DNA from: Halobacteriales archaeon QH_7_65_31
GTDB lineage: Archaea; Halobacteriota; Halobacteria; Halobacteriales; Haloarculaceae
Assembly: GCA_003021785.1 (NCBI GenBank)
Contig: PXQU01000004.1
Span: 124,001 to 188,000, forward strand
Direction of reading: 5' to 3'
Length of the DNA stretch: 64,000 nucleotides
Part shown: piece after piece, positions 16,647-23,880 of the stretch
Numbering within the stretch: position 1 is the first letter of the stretch
How the letters are laid out: each line of letters opens with the position of its first letter
Made by a program: the position numbers and the translations under genes
The notes under the pieces: generated by a model
Told to the model about the DNA's origin: nothing
The model's input: only the letters and a program-made list of their open reading frames with translations
The model's database searches: none

Positions 16647-17243
16647 ATGCCACTCAGTCGCCGCGCGTTTCTCGCGAGTGCCGGCGTCGCCACGGGCGGC
16701 GGAGCGCTCACCGATCGGGTCGTCCCCGCCACCGGCGTCCTGTCGGAGGCGCTCGACGGAGACACCGACTCGGACGCGAGTACACAGGAGGACGGGCCGG
16801 TCAGGGAGATCGACGCGGAGTTCCGGCTGAAGGGGGGCGACCGTCAGACGTACGATCTCACCTTCGACACGGCGGTACAGGTCCGGTACGACGTGATCAT
16901 TCGGTGGGGGAACGCACAGCCGGGCGTCGATCTCCTCTTCTTCCAGTCGGACGAGGAGTTCAACGCCTATCTTGCCGGGGAACGCGCCCGCTACACGAAC
17001 CCCGGCTCGCTGTTCGGCGTCGCCAACGTCAACGACTACGTGTTCGACGCCGACGCCGGGAGCTACCACCTCGCCGTCGACAACACCGACTGGACGGACG
17101 GGTTCGGCGAGCCGCTCAACGGGGACCCGCGTGACGTTGACGAGACGCCGAGCGTCCCGGCGGATGCCGCCTCCGACGGCTCGGACGTGCTCGGGATCGA
17201 TCTCGAGTTCGAGGCGACCGAACGGCAGCCGGACTCGGGATAA
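16647..17243 (+). CDS. Tat-exported hypothetical protein
   Basis: The 198-residue protein opens MPLSRRAFLASAGVATGGGALTD, a twin-arginine signal (SRRAFLA) followed by a hydrophobic Ala/Gly stretch, so it is exported folded. The mature part (VRYDVIIRWGNAQPGVDLLFF, ANVNDYVFDADAGSYHLAVDN) looks beta-rich. It resembles domains found in secreted proteins that bind ligands or cap other domains, but I do not recognise a named family. It is divergent from the CAP-domain gene, 146 bases away. Confidence 0.7.
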   Translation: MPLSRRAFLASAGVATGGGALTDRVVPATGVLSEALDGDTDSDASTQEDGPVREIDAEFRLKGGDRQTYDLTFDTAVQVRYDVIIRWGNAQPGVDLLFFQSDEEFNAYLAGERARYTNPGSLFGVANVNDYVFDADAGSYHLAVDNTDWTDGFGEPLNGDPRDVDETPSVPADAASDGSDVLGIDLEFEATERQPDSG

Positions 17244-17246
17244 TAG

Positions 17247-17672
17247 CTACTCTGTCTCGGCGCCTGTCTCGTCCTCTCCATCCTCCGACTCCGGACGCAG
17301 ATCCAGCGCCGGATCCGTCGCTGGCTCGGTCTCGTCGTCGCGCTGGCGCTCGACCGCCGCGACGATCTCGCCCGCGGTCTCGGAGTCGTCGAACCCGTAG
17401 CCGTACGTGTCGTAGCTGAACGCGAGCCGGAGCGTCCCGCTCTCGGCCCGACAGGCGTCGAGCCGGTCCAGTCGGACGCCGGAGACGCTCGACTCGAAGC
17501 CGACGAGCTTCACGAGGAGGAGCCGCTGGTCGGTCACGACGAGATGCGTCGCCCAGCGGTCGAGCAGTCCGTCGGTCGCGGTGGCCGCCGTGACGAACCG
17601 CTCGTCGGCCATCAACAGCGACCGCATGCGCTTGCGCACTCGTCGCGGGAGGCGATCGACAGACTGGTACAC
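17247..17672 (-). CDS. PH-like domain hypothetical protein
   Basis: A protein of about 141 residues whose core (ERFVTAATATDGLL, THLVVTDQRLLLVKLVGFESSVSGVRLDRL) has the strand pattern of bacterial/archaeal PH-like (YokE/bPH) domains. An acidic C-terminal tail follows (ESEDGEDETGAETE). Function unknown. I place the start at the GTG at 17672 because longer forms would run into the aldo/keto reductase gene, whose stop is at 17710. It is probably the second gene of that transcript. Confidence 0.6.
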   Translation of the reverse strand: MYQSVDRLPRRVRKRMRSLLMADERFVTAATATDGLLDRWATHLVVTDQRLLLVKLVGFESSVSGVRLDRLDACRAESGTLRLAFSYDTYGYGFDDSETAGEIVAAVERQRDDETEPATDPALDLRPESEDGEDETGAETE

Positions 17673-17709
17673 GCCGTCGAATCGATGCCGGGGCGGGTAA
17701 AGCTTCCTC

Positions 17710-18510
17710 TCACTCGCTCCACGGCGCACCATCGGGATCGAACCGGCGGTAGCGTCGGTCGATCCCGTCGATTCGATCGATCTCCTCGTCGGTGAGCGTC
17801 AGCTCCGTGGCGCGGGCGTTCTCCTCGATATGTGCTCGACCGGTCGCCTTCGGGATCGCCGCCACGTCGTGACCGACCAGCCACGCGAGACAGACCTGTG
17901 CAGGTGAGCTGTCGTGCCGCTCGGCGATCGCTCGTATCTCGGACACGTCGAGCGCGTCACCCCGGCAGAACGGCGCGTACGCGACGATCTCGATTCCGTG
18001 GTCGCGGCAGGTCTCGAAGAGCGGCTCGCGCGGGCCGAGCAGCGGATGGACCTCGACCTGATTCGCGAGAATCGGCGCATCGAGGATATCGACCGCTTCC
18101 TCGATCAGGGCAGGCGTGAAGTTGCTCACGCCGACGTGGTCGATGGTCTCCGCCGCGTGGAGTTCGTCGAACGCCCGGAGCGTCGATTCAGGGTCGTACG
18201 CGTCGGTCGGCCAGTGGACGTACAACAGGTCGATGGTATCGAGTCCGAGCCGGTCGAGACTCGCCTCGACGCTCGCGTGCACGTCGTCGAAGCCGAGATT
18301 CGAGGGGTGAATCTTCGTCGCGAGGAAGATTTCCTCGCGCGGGACGGTGCTCTGTGTGATACCGTCACCGACGGCGGCTTCGTTGTCGTACATCTGGGCG
18401 GTGTCGATATGACGGTAGCCGGCGTCGAGAGCCGTCGCAACGGAGCTCGCACACTGAGTGGGGTCGTCGTTGCCGGACGTGCCGAGACCGAGCGATGGGA
18501 CGGTGGGCAT
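17710..18510 (-). CDS. Aldo/keto reductase
   Basis: The 266-residue protein has the AKR tetrad: Asp36 and Tyr41 (RHIDTAQMYDNE), Lys66 (FLATKIHPSN) and His99 (LLYVHWPTD). The signature GVSNFTP and a C-terminal IPKATGRAHI NADPH-binding stretch are also present. Length and motifs fit single-domain AKRs of the 2,5-diketogluconate reductase type. The physiological substrate is unknown. No functional link to the neighbours is evident apart from the PH-like gene directly downstream. Confidence 0.9.
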   Translation of the reverse strand: MPTVPSLGLGTSGNDDPTQCASSVATALDAGYRHIDTAQMYDNEAAVGDGITQSTVPREEIFLATKIHPSNLGFDDVHASVEASLDRLGLDTIDLLYVHWPTDAYDPESTLRAFDELHAAETIDHVGVSNFTPALIEEAVDILDAPILANQVEVHPLLGPREPLFETCRDHGIEIVAYAPFCRGDALDVSEIRAIAERHDSSPAQVCLAWLVGHDVAAIPKATGRAHIEENARATELTLTDEEIDRIDGIDRRYRRFDPDGAPWSE

Positions 18511-18649
18511 ATGTGGTGTCTCGCGGGGTCAGGTGAAAATAGTGGGTTCGTTCAACGCGCTGGAAGCGACGATCTGATGCAGTGGCATCCGGTTTCTCTG
18601 TCGAGGCATACTTATGTATGAGTAGAGTAAGACATTGAGTTGAGAACGT

Positions 18650-18958
18650 ATGAGTAAAACAGAGTCTGAAAAAGTAGTCTCTGTCTCAGCACGGGGCCAA
18701 GCCACGATTCCAAAGCAGTTCCGCGAGGAACTGGGCATCGACGCGCCCGGCCGCGTGAAGTTCATTCAGACCGAGGATGGTGATATCGTCGTTCGCCCTA
18801 TCCACTCGGTGACAGACCTACGCGGGGTTCTGGACGGGAAAACCGACGAACAGGGTCGTTCAGCAACCGAACGCCTCCGAGAGGAACGTGAATCCGACAA
18901 AGCCAGTCAAAAGCGGATACGGCAACGCTACGCCGGTAATGACGAGGCTGACCCATGA
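18650..18958 (+). CDS. vapB: AbrB/SpoVT-type antitoxin (VapB-like)
   Basis: The 102-residue protein has an N-terminal AbrB swapped-hairpin motif (VSVSARGQATIPKQFREELGI, split between two strands) and a charged C-terminal tail (ERLREERESDKASQKRIRQRY) that would bind the toxin. The ATG of the downstream PIN gene overlaps its stop by four bases, the usual VapBC arrangement. The pair is probably autoregulated through the AbrB domain. An AT-rich stretch (CTTATGTAT, 18611-18619) lies upstream. Confidence 0.88.
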   Translation: MSKTESEKVVSVSARGQATIPKQFREELGIDAPGRVKFIQTEDGDIVVRPIHSVTDLRGVLDGKTDEQGRSATERLREERESDKASQKRIRQRYAGNDEADP

Positions 18959-19383
18959 CGACCGGGGCCGAGCTTCCCGAAACGATTGTCTTCGACGCCG
19001 AACCACTCATCGCGTATTTCTGTAACGAACCGGGAAGCGATACCGTCGAGACGTACGTCGATGCTGTCGAAGGCGCGTCAGATGGATATATCTCCGCGGT
19101 TACTCTCGCCGAGGTCCACTATATCGTCCGTGCGATTGACGACGAGGTGCGCGCTGACGCCGTCGCCGATGTGCTCGCAGAAAGCGGCATCCGTCGCGTC
19201 GATACCGAACACGTCTGGCCAGCGGCGGCCGATTTCAAGTTCCGCTCCTCGCCAGCACTCGGTGACGCCTTCGCGCTCGGAACCGCAGCATACGTCGACG
19301 GGACGCTCCTCGTCGGTGCTGACGATGATTACGACGGCATCAGTGACGTTCCGATTACCCGATTCCGGACCGAGGCAGCGTGA
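18955..19383 (+). CDS. vapC: PIN-domain ribonuclease toxin VapC
   Basis: The 142-residue PIN protein has the expected acidic residues Asp14 (VFDAEPLIAYF), Glu53 (LAEVHYIV), Asp104 (ALGDAFALGTA) and Asp123-125 (GADDDYD). VapC toxins are magnesium-dependent RNases acting on tRNA or rRNA, and are blocked by the cognate antitoxin encoded just upstream. It overlaps that gene by four bases. It lies near the glycan region and may help keep that DNA in the genome. Confidence 0.9.
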   Translation: MTTGAELPETIVFDAEPLIAYFCNEPGSDTVETYVDAVEGASDGYISAVTLAEVHYIVRAIDDEVRADAVADVLAESGIRRVDTEHVWPAAADFKFRSSPALGDAFALGTAAYVDGTLLVGADDDYDGISDVPITRFRTEAA

Positions 19384-19422
19384 GTGACGCCGCAGTGGTT
19401 CAGCGCAGCTGTACAGAACTAG

Positions 19423-19815
19423 TTACTCGCCATCGTGCGAGTGGCGTTCCAGCGTCTCCAAGTTCACGGTATCTAACACCGCCTCGTTGGTCGCTTCGAG
19501 AACGACGGGCGGGACGGTCGCCTCCGGAAGCTGCTCGGCTTGCGTGGCTTCGAGCGCCTCGACCCATCGGCCGAGACAGAGACACCAGCGGTCACCGGGA
19601 TCGAGTCCGGGGAATCCAAACTCCGGGCGCGGCGTCACGAGATCGTTGCCCTGTCGCCTGCTGAACGAGAGGAACTCGTCGGTCATCACCGCACACAACT
19701 CGTGTCTGCCCCGGTCGCCGGGATGCGTTCCACAGCAGCCGTCGCGATCGAAGCCGGTCTGTGGAGCGGTGCTACAGGGAGCAAGCTCCTCGCCGAAGAC
19801 GTTGCGTTCGGGCAC
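19423..19815 (-). CDS. DUF2237 family protein
   Basis: The protein of about 130 residues matches DUF2237 throughout: RNVFGEELAPCSTAPQTGF, DGCCGTHPGDRGRHELCAVM, EFLSFSRRQGNDLVTPRPEF, GFPGLDPGDRWCLCLGRW and PPVVLEATNEAVL. The family is widespread in bacteria and has an unknown function; four or more conserved cysteines suggest metal binding or redox chemistry. I take the GTG at 19815 because the conserved part begins three residues later. It is divergent from the sugar transferase. Confidence 0.85.
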   Translation of the reverse strand: MPERNVFGEELAPCSTAPQTGFDRDGCCGTHPGDRGRHELCAVMTDEFLSFSRRQGNDLVTPRPEFGFPGLDPGDRWCLCLGRWVEALEATQAEQLPEATVPPVVLEATNEAVLDTVNLETLERHSHDGE

Positions 19816-20023
19816 ACTGGGAGCGTGTGGTCCACAGGCAAAACCTCCTCGCCTGTGACCGTGGGACTGTTCGGATACGCAGCGACGACCGGCGTGGTGG
19901 TCACCGGCTGAACACCTTCGACTGTCTCGCCGTCTCGCTCCACGGACATACGGGGTACAGTACCGACCGCAGTCGGCCGGTTTCACCCCGTATCCAGACA
20001 CCGCTTCTGGCAGAGACGCAGTG

Positions 20024-20030
20024 TTTAATA
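20024..20030 (+). promoter_or_regulatory. TATA-like box of the sugar transferase gene
   Basis: TTTAATA is centred 27 bases before the GTG at 20054, which supports that codon as a leaderless start over the GTG at 20021 and the ATG at 20030 (the latter overlaps the box itself). Confidence 0.5.
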
Positions 20031-20053
20031 TGGCTGATGGTTTAAAACAAAAA

Positions 20054-21469
20054 GTGACTGGGGGTTGGCGATACCGAATCGAGAGTGTGCTCGGCGTCGC
20101 CGCGCTGACGGCGCTCGCAGTTACGCTGGCGAACAACGCGCTCACGCAGAGTATCGTGAGCGCAGTTCCCGTCATCGGTACTCTCGCCACCGATGCGCCG
20201 AGCGGTCTCGAAGGTGTCTTAGAGATCACGACGACCGTCGTCATCGTCACGGCGGCGTTCGTTCCGCTGTATAAACCCCGACCGCGCCGGATTCTGGACA
20301 TCGTCGCTCTCACGCAGAAGCGCGTCGTTGTCGCCACCTTCGCCCTCGCGACCGTCGGCTACTTCGATTACACGTATCGGCTCCCGCGTGCGACCTTGCT
20401 CGTGGTCACGGCCATCCTACTGGTGCTGCTGCCCGCGTGGTTCGTCTGGATTCGCCGGCAGCCGACGGACGAGTCGGATCGCGTGATCATCGTCGGTGAC
20501 TCTCCCGCGGAGATTCGGCGGCTCGCTGGCGACGTCGAGCGGCCGCTGCTCGGCTATCTCTGCCCGACGAGCGCGTTCGACGGGCAGCACGTTGACTCGC
20601 CCACTGCTGTGGCCACTGACGGTGGCTCGCTGGCCGGACTGGACCGGCTCGGTGGACTGTCCCGCATCGAGGACATCCTCGTTGAGTACGATATCGATAC
20701 CGTGGTGTTGGCGTTCGCACATACGGATCGCGCGGAGTTCTTCGGTGCACTGGACGCCTGCTACGAGCACGGCGTCGACGCGACGGTCCATCGCGACTAC
20801 GCCGATCAGGTGTTGACCGCAGACGGCGACGTCGGGACGTTGGTGGCTGTCGATGTCGAACCGTGGGACGTGCAGGACTACGTGTTGAAGCGTCTGTTCG
20901 ACGTGGTGTTTTCGGGAATCGGACTGCTGGTGTTGAGTCCGGTGATTCTGGTGATTGCTGTAGCGATTAAGGCTGAGGACGGTGGGTCGGTGTTGTACCG
21001 ACAGGAACGGACGGCGGTGTTCGGAGAGCGGTTCGACGTGTACAAGTTCCGGTCGATGGTCGAGAACGCAGAGGCGGTGACGGGAGCGATGATCAGCGAG
21101 GAGGACGCCGGTGGTGTCGATCCGCGCGTGACACGCGTCGGGCGGCTGCTCCGACAGACGCATCTCGACGAGATCCCACAGCTCTGGGCCGTCTTGAGAG
21201 GCGATATGAGTGTGGTCGGGCCGCGGCCCGAGCGACCCGAGCTGGACTCCGATATTCAGACGGGCGTCGTCGACTGGCGCAAGCGATGGTTCGTGAAGCC
21301 CGGGCTGACTGGGCTGGCACAGGTGAACGACGTGACTGGGGCCGATCCTGCGACGAAGATCCGGTACGATCTGCAGTACGTGAAACGGCAGTCGCTCTGG
21401 TACGATCTGAAGTTGGTCGTACGGCAGGTGTGGAAAGTCGGTGTGGACGTTGTCGAGGCGATTCGGTAG
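20054..21469 (+). CDS. Polyprenyl-phosphate sugar phosphotransferase (WbaP/exopolysaccharide type)
   Basis: The 471-residue protein begins GWRYRIESVLGVAALTALAV, has four or five membrane helices in the first 150 residues, a CoA-binding-like/Rossmann middle, and a C-terminal bacterial sugar transferase domain. That domain has DYVLKRLFDVVFSGIGLLVL, YRQERTAVFGERFDVYKFRSM, LDEIPQLWAVLRGDMSVVGP and RPERPEL. Such enzymes move a sugar-1-phosphate from a nucleotide sugar to a polyprenyl phosphate and start glycan assembly. Its position before the ABC flippase and glycosyltransferases fits this. The start is chosen from the TATA spacing and from similarity to haloarchaeal homologues starting at GWRYR. 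Confidence 0.88.
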   Translation: MTGGWRYRIESVLGVAALTALAVTLANNALTQSIVSAVPVIGTLATDAPSGLEGVLEITTTVVIVTAAFVPLYKPRPRRILDIVALTQKRVVVATFALATVGYFDYTYRLPRATLLVVTAILLVLLPAWFVWIRRQPTDESDRVIIVGDSPAEIRRLAGDVERPLLGYLCPTSAFDGQHVDSPTAVATDGGSLAGLDRLGGLSRIEDILVEYDIDTVVLAFAHTDRAEFFGALDACYEHGVDATVHRDYADQVLTADGDVGTLVAVDVEPWDVQDYVLKRLFDVVFSGIGLLVLSPVILVIAVAIKAEDGGSVLYRQERTAVFGERFDVYKFRSMVENAEAVTGAMISEEDAGGVDPRVTRVGRLLRQTHLDEIPQLWAVLRGDMSVVGPRPERPELDSDIQTGVVDWRKRWFVKPGLTGLAQVNDVTGADPATKIRYDLQYVKRQSLWYDLKLVVRQVWKVGVDVVEAIR

Positions 21470-21538
21470 TTCTCGTGGACGTGTTGTGTGAGGATGCTTC
21501 ATCATTGAGGTCTAGTGCTCGTCTTGGGGGTGCTCTCC

Positions 21539-21561
21539 CACCCCACTGTGTCGAGTGTTCT
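21539..21561 (-). repeat. ORB-like element 1
   Basis: Read on the minus strand it contains CACTCGACACAGTGGGG, which matches the classical haloarchaeal ORB core (CACTGGAAACAAAGGGG from memory) at 13 of 17 positions. It is the exact inverse of the element at 23201-23223. Confidence 0.85.
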
Positions 21562-21601
21562 TCTTCTGAGAAAGACGGTGATTGTTCGCCTACTGGTCTC
21601 T

Positions 21602-21624
21602 CACCCCACCATGTCGAGTGTTCT
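21602..21624 (-). repeat. ORB-like element 2
   Basis: Differs from element 1 at two positions (CACTCGACATGGTGGGG on the minus strand) and starts 63 bases after it, in the same orientation. Confidence 0.85.
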
Positions 21625-21661
21625 GCGTCTTGATGGAGTGTGTCCTTCTGATTTACTTCCA

Positions 21662-21684
21662 CACCCCACCGCGTCGAGTGTTCT
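21662..21684 (-). repeat. ORB-like element 3
   Basis: Minus-strand core CACTCGACGCGGTGGGG; starts 60 bases after element 2, in the same orientation. Confidence 0.85.
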
Positions 21685-21721
21685 CTGTCGGCATGAATCG
21701 TAACTCTACACTTCTGTCTCC

Positions 21722-21744
21722 CACCCCACTGTGTCGAATGTTCT
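21722..21744 (-). repeat. ORB-like element 4
   Basis: Minus-strand core CATTCGACACAGTGGGG; starts 60 bases after element 3, in the same orientation. Confidence 0.85.
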
Positions 21745-21783
21745 TTGGCAGGGTGAGAGCGTTCCCCGTTTCTGCCACTTCTA

Positions 21784-21806
21784 CACTCCACCGTGTCGCG
21801 TGCTCT
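21784..21806 (-). repeat. ORB-like element 5 (degenerate)
   Basis: Minus-strand core CACGCGACACGGTGGAG; starts 62 bases after element 4. Several positions have drifted, including one in the G tract. Confidence 0.75.
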
Positions 21807-21846
21807 TCGGTCAGGTAGGCCTAATTCACTGAATATCACCCTCTCA

Positions 21847-21869
21847 CCCTCCACCGCGTCGGCTGTTCT
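21847..21869 (-). repeat. ORB-like element 6 (degenerate)
   Basis: Minus-strand core CAGCCGACGCGGTGGAG; starts 63 bases after element 5 and is the copy closest to the orc gene. Confidence 0.7.
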
Positions 21870-21903
21870 ACGACTCGCGTTTATCAACCGATTTCGAGCG
21901 GCG

Positions 21904-21910
21904 CATATTT
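21904..21910 (+). promoter_or_regulatory. TATA-like box of the orc1/cdc6 gene
   Basis: CATATTT is centred 24 bases before the ATG at 21931 and supports that start. It sits about 35 bases after the last ORB-like element, so initiator binding there could repress its own gene. Confidence 0.5.
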
Positions 21911-21930
21911 CACCCGACGCACTCGACACA

Positions 21931-23190
21931 ATGGTTTTACAATCCTCCGATGAGAGAGACGAATCACGCATGACGACGTTCACCCCCGATACGGACATTT
22001 TTTGTGACGAGGATATGCTCCGTGACGATTATCAGCCGAACTCAATCACGGCACGGGAGACAGAGCTAGACGCCTACCAAACTGCACTCCAGCCGGTGAT
22101 CAACGGCGCGCAGCCACGAAACATCTTCCTGTACGGGAAAACCGGCGTCGGAAAAACAGCTGTGTCCCGCTATCTGCTTGACCAATTGCAACGGGATTCG
22201 ACGCAGTACGACGATGTGGATCTCTCGGTGGTCTGGCTCAACTGCACGAACCTCTCCTCATCGTATCAGGTCGCCGTCAATCTCGTTAACGAACTCCGCC
22301 CTGCAGACGATCAGATCAGCACGACCGGTTACCCACAGCAGCGAGTGTTCGATCTCCTGTACGAGGAACTTGACGCAGTCGGTGGAACCGTTCTTCTGGT
22401 CCTTGACGAGATCGATCACATTGGTAGTGACGACGAGATACTCTACGAGATTCCGCGAGCCCGATCCAACGACTATCTCACAGAAACGAAGCCGGGTGTG
22501 ATCGGAATCAGCAACGACTTCGGATTCCGAGATGACCTTTCACCGAAGGTCAAAGATACGCTCTGTGAGGAAGAGATTCACTTTGCACCGTACAATGCCC
22601 CCGAACTGGAGGCGATTCTCGGACGACGTGCCGAAGAGGCGCTGTATGATGGCGCTATCGGATCCGGTGTTCTCGGACTCTGTGCCGGGATCGCTGCACA
22701 GGACACGGGCAGTGCCCGACAGGCTCTCGATCTACTGTATCAGGCTGGTGAGTTGGCACGGGCGACAGACCACGACCGGATTAGCGAAACGAACGTACAC
22801 GACGCCCGAAGCAAGCTCGAACGGAGCCAGATCGAACACGGGATGCGTGAACTCACTCGCCACGGTCATCTCTCACTCATCGCGATGCTCCAACTAGCGA
22901 TCGAATCAACGGGCCCGTTTCGAGTGCGGAACATCTATCCGCGATATCGGACGATAGCTGAACAGTCGAATATCGATCCGCTAGTTCGCCGGCGTATGCA
23001 TGATCATCTCGCTGACCTCGCTATGCTTGGAATCCTTGACCGAACCGCTCGGAACGAAGGAAGATCTGGCGGACAGTACTACGAGTACAGCTTTGCCGTT
23101 GATCTCGATCTCGTGACGACAGTCGTCAGCGATTTCGAAGGCGTGTCGTTGCCGCGGCGCGTTTCAGAGCTTGTGCACTCGTTGGAGTGA
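21931..23190 (+). CDS. orc1/cdc6: Orc1/Cdc6 family replication initiator
   Basis: The 419-residue protein is an AAA+ ATPase with Walker A GKTGVGKT at residues 70-77 and Walker B LLVLDEID (Asp159, Glu160). A sensor-1-like [15 protein letters not shown] follows. The C-terminal winged-helix domain covers about residues 290-419 ([21 protein letters not shown]). Motifs and length fit archaeal Orc1/Cdc6 initiators, which bind ORBs, melt the origin and load MCM. Eight ORB-like elements flank the gene. The frame is open upstream to 21793, but that part is origin DNA; TATA spacing supports 21931. The initiator is probably specific to this divergent ORB type. Confidence 0.92.
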   Translation: MVLQSSDERDESRMTTFTPDTDIFCDEDMLRDDYQPNSITARETELDAYQTALQPVINGAQPRNIFLYGKTGVGKTAVSRYLLDQLQRDSTQYDDVDLSVVWLNCTNLSSSYQVAVNLVNELRPADDQISTTGYPQQRVFDLLYEELDAVGGTVLLVLDEIDHIGSDDEILYEIPRARSNDYLTETKPGVIGISNDFGFRDDLSPKVKDTLCEEEIHFAPYNAPELEAILGRRAEEALYDGAIGSGVLGLCAGIAAQDTGSARQALDLLYQAGELARATDHDRISETNVHDARSKLERSQIEHGMRELTRHGHLSLIAMLQLAIESTGPFRVRNIYPRYRTIAEQSNIDPLVRRRMHDHLADLAMLGILDRTARNEGRSGGQYYEYSFAVDLDLVTTVVSDFEGVSLPRRVSELVHSLE

Positions 23191-23200
23191 CTGTTTGGGG

Positions 23201-23223
23201 AGAACACTCGACACAGTGGGGTG
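23201..23223 (+). repeat. ORB-like element 7 (inverted relative to 1-6)
   Basis: An exact reverse complement of element 1 over all 23 bases, ten bases after the orc stop codon. Confidence 0.88.
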
Positions 23224-23226
23224 GGT

Positions 23227-23260
23227 GGGAAAATATATTCGAATATGATATTTGATGGCT
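23227..23260. other. AT-rich palindromic stretch, candidate duplex-unwinding element
   Basis: Between the two downstream ORB-like elements lies the most AT-rich stretch of the origin, including the perfect palindrome ATATTCGAATAT. Duplex unwinding sites usually lie beside or between ORBs, so this is the best candidate for where the strands open; this is not proven. Confidence 0.5.
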
Positions 23261-23298
23261 CATACACGAACTGACTGTAGGTGAGGACACTAATGTCA

Positions 23299-23321
23299 AG
23301 AACACTCGACGCAGTGGGGTG
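23299..23321 (+). repeat. ORB-like element 8 (inverted relative to 1-6)
   Basis: Differs from element 7 at one base (CACTCGACGCAGTGGGG core) and starts 98 bases after it, in the same orientation. Confidence 0.87.
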
Positions 23322-23406
23322 AGGGAGTAACAGATATTGGAATATACCGCGGCTACCAATCTTCGGAATAATAAGCTAGTTACACCAGTTCAGTGAAATA
23401 AGAATA

Positions 23407-23475
23407 ATGTCCATACTATTCACCGGTGGCGACGGCTACATTGGCTGGCCGACCGCCCTTCGTATCGCGTCCTGA
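23407..23475 (+). pseudogene. 5' fragment of an SQD1/Agl3-like gene
   Basis: From ATG this reads MSILFTGGDGYIGWPTALRI, then A-S and a TGA stop. It is nearly identical at protein level to the start of the SQD1-like protein at 12638 (MSILVTGGDGYIGWPTALRL). DNA similarity fades just after the stop. An AT-rich promoter-like stretch precedes it. It is the leftover 5' end of a second, deleted copy, right beside the origin, and cannot encode an enzyme. Confidence 0.8.
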
Positions 23476-23880
23476 ACCGATGACCGAGTGAACACACCAC
23501 CGTTTCCAATATTCTATGTGTTGAGACGCGGCATAGAGGGCTCGCTGAGTAGGTTTCTAACTCTAAATCCAGCCTATTTGAGTAGCAGTTGGTAACAGAA
23601 GTCAGCGCAGTCTTCACTTTCTAGCCGTTTATGTGATACACCGGTTTGAGGTGGATATCGATAGCCAGCCATCGTTTCTGGCACATAACACTCTTCTTGA
23701 TCCATTCCGCCGAGCGATATGGGTGGCTGTCGAGTTCGTGTGTTCATTTCCGGGTAAGTATCAACTGAGCTGCTGAACAGGCAATAGCGGATAGGGAGAC
23801 CGTACGAAAATCGTCACGGTATTGCCATACCGATCGTAGGAACGACGATTATAAAACTACGAAAAAATCAATATCCAGTA
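23476..23880. other. Non-coding or decayed region
   Basis: About 400 bases with no whole gene. Several short open stretches (for example around 23640-23750) do not resemble anything I recognise, and stops interrupt them. It probably contains gene debris left by rearrangement next to the origin. The last 40 bases hold the promoter of the ABC flippase (TTATAAA, 23849-23855, centred 29 bases before its ATG). Confidence 0.5.

Larger units (their letters stand above)
21470..21930. other. oriC-like: Replication origin, upstream repeat array
   Basis: This non-coding stretch between the sugar transferase and orc1/cdc6 genes holds six copies of a 23-base element in one orientation, listed separately, with starts spaced 60-63 bases apart. 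Matching elements in the opposite orientation lie just after the orc gene. Orc1/Cdc6 proteins bind such origin recognition boxes (ORBs) beside their own gene in haloarchaea, so this is very probably a replication origin. The region is AT-richer than the surrounding genes. Confidence 0.85.

Noticed and set aside
20021..20053. Earlier starts (GTG at 20021, ATG at 20030) for the sugar transferase.
   Set aside because: Both overlap the TATA-like box. The GTG at 20054 fits leaderless spacing and the usual GWRYR start of homologues.
21539..21869. Regularly spaced array resembling a CRISPR (23-base repeats with 37-40 base gaps).
   Set aside because: The repeats drift from copy to copy, inverted copies occur on the other side of the gene, there are no cas genes, and an Orc1/Cdc6 gene is adjacent. 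ORB elements explain it better.
21093..21998. A minus-strand frame of about 300 residues containing repeated EHSTQWGG-like peptides.
   Set aside because: The peptides are just the translation of the ORB-like repeats, and the frame runs across the 3' part of the sugar transferase on the other strand.
23640..23760. Short open stretch that might be part of a transposase next to the origin.
   Set aside because: No motif that I recognise and no inverted repeats nearby, so it is reported only as decayed or non-coding DNA.
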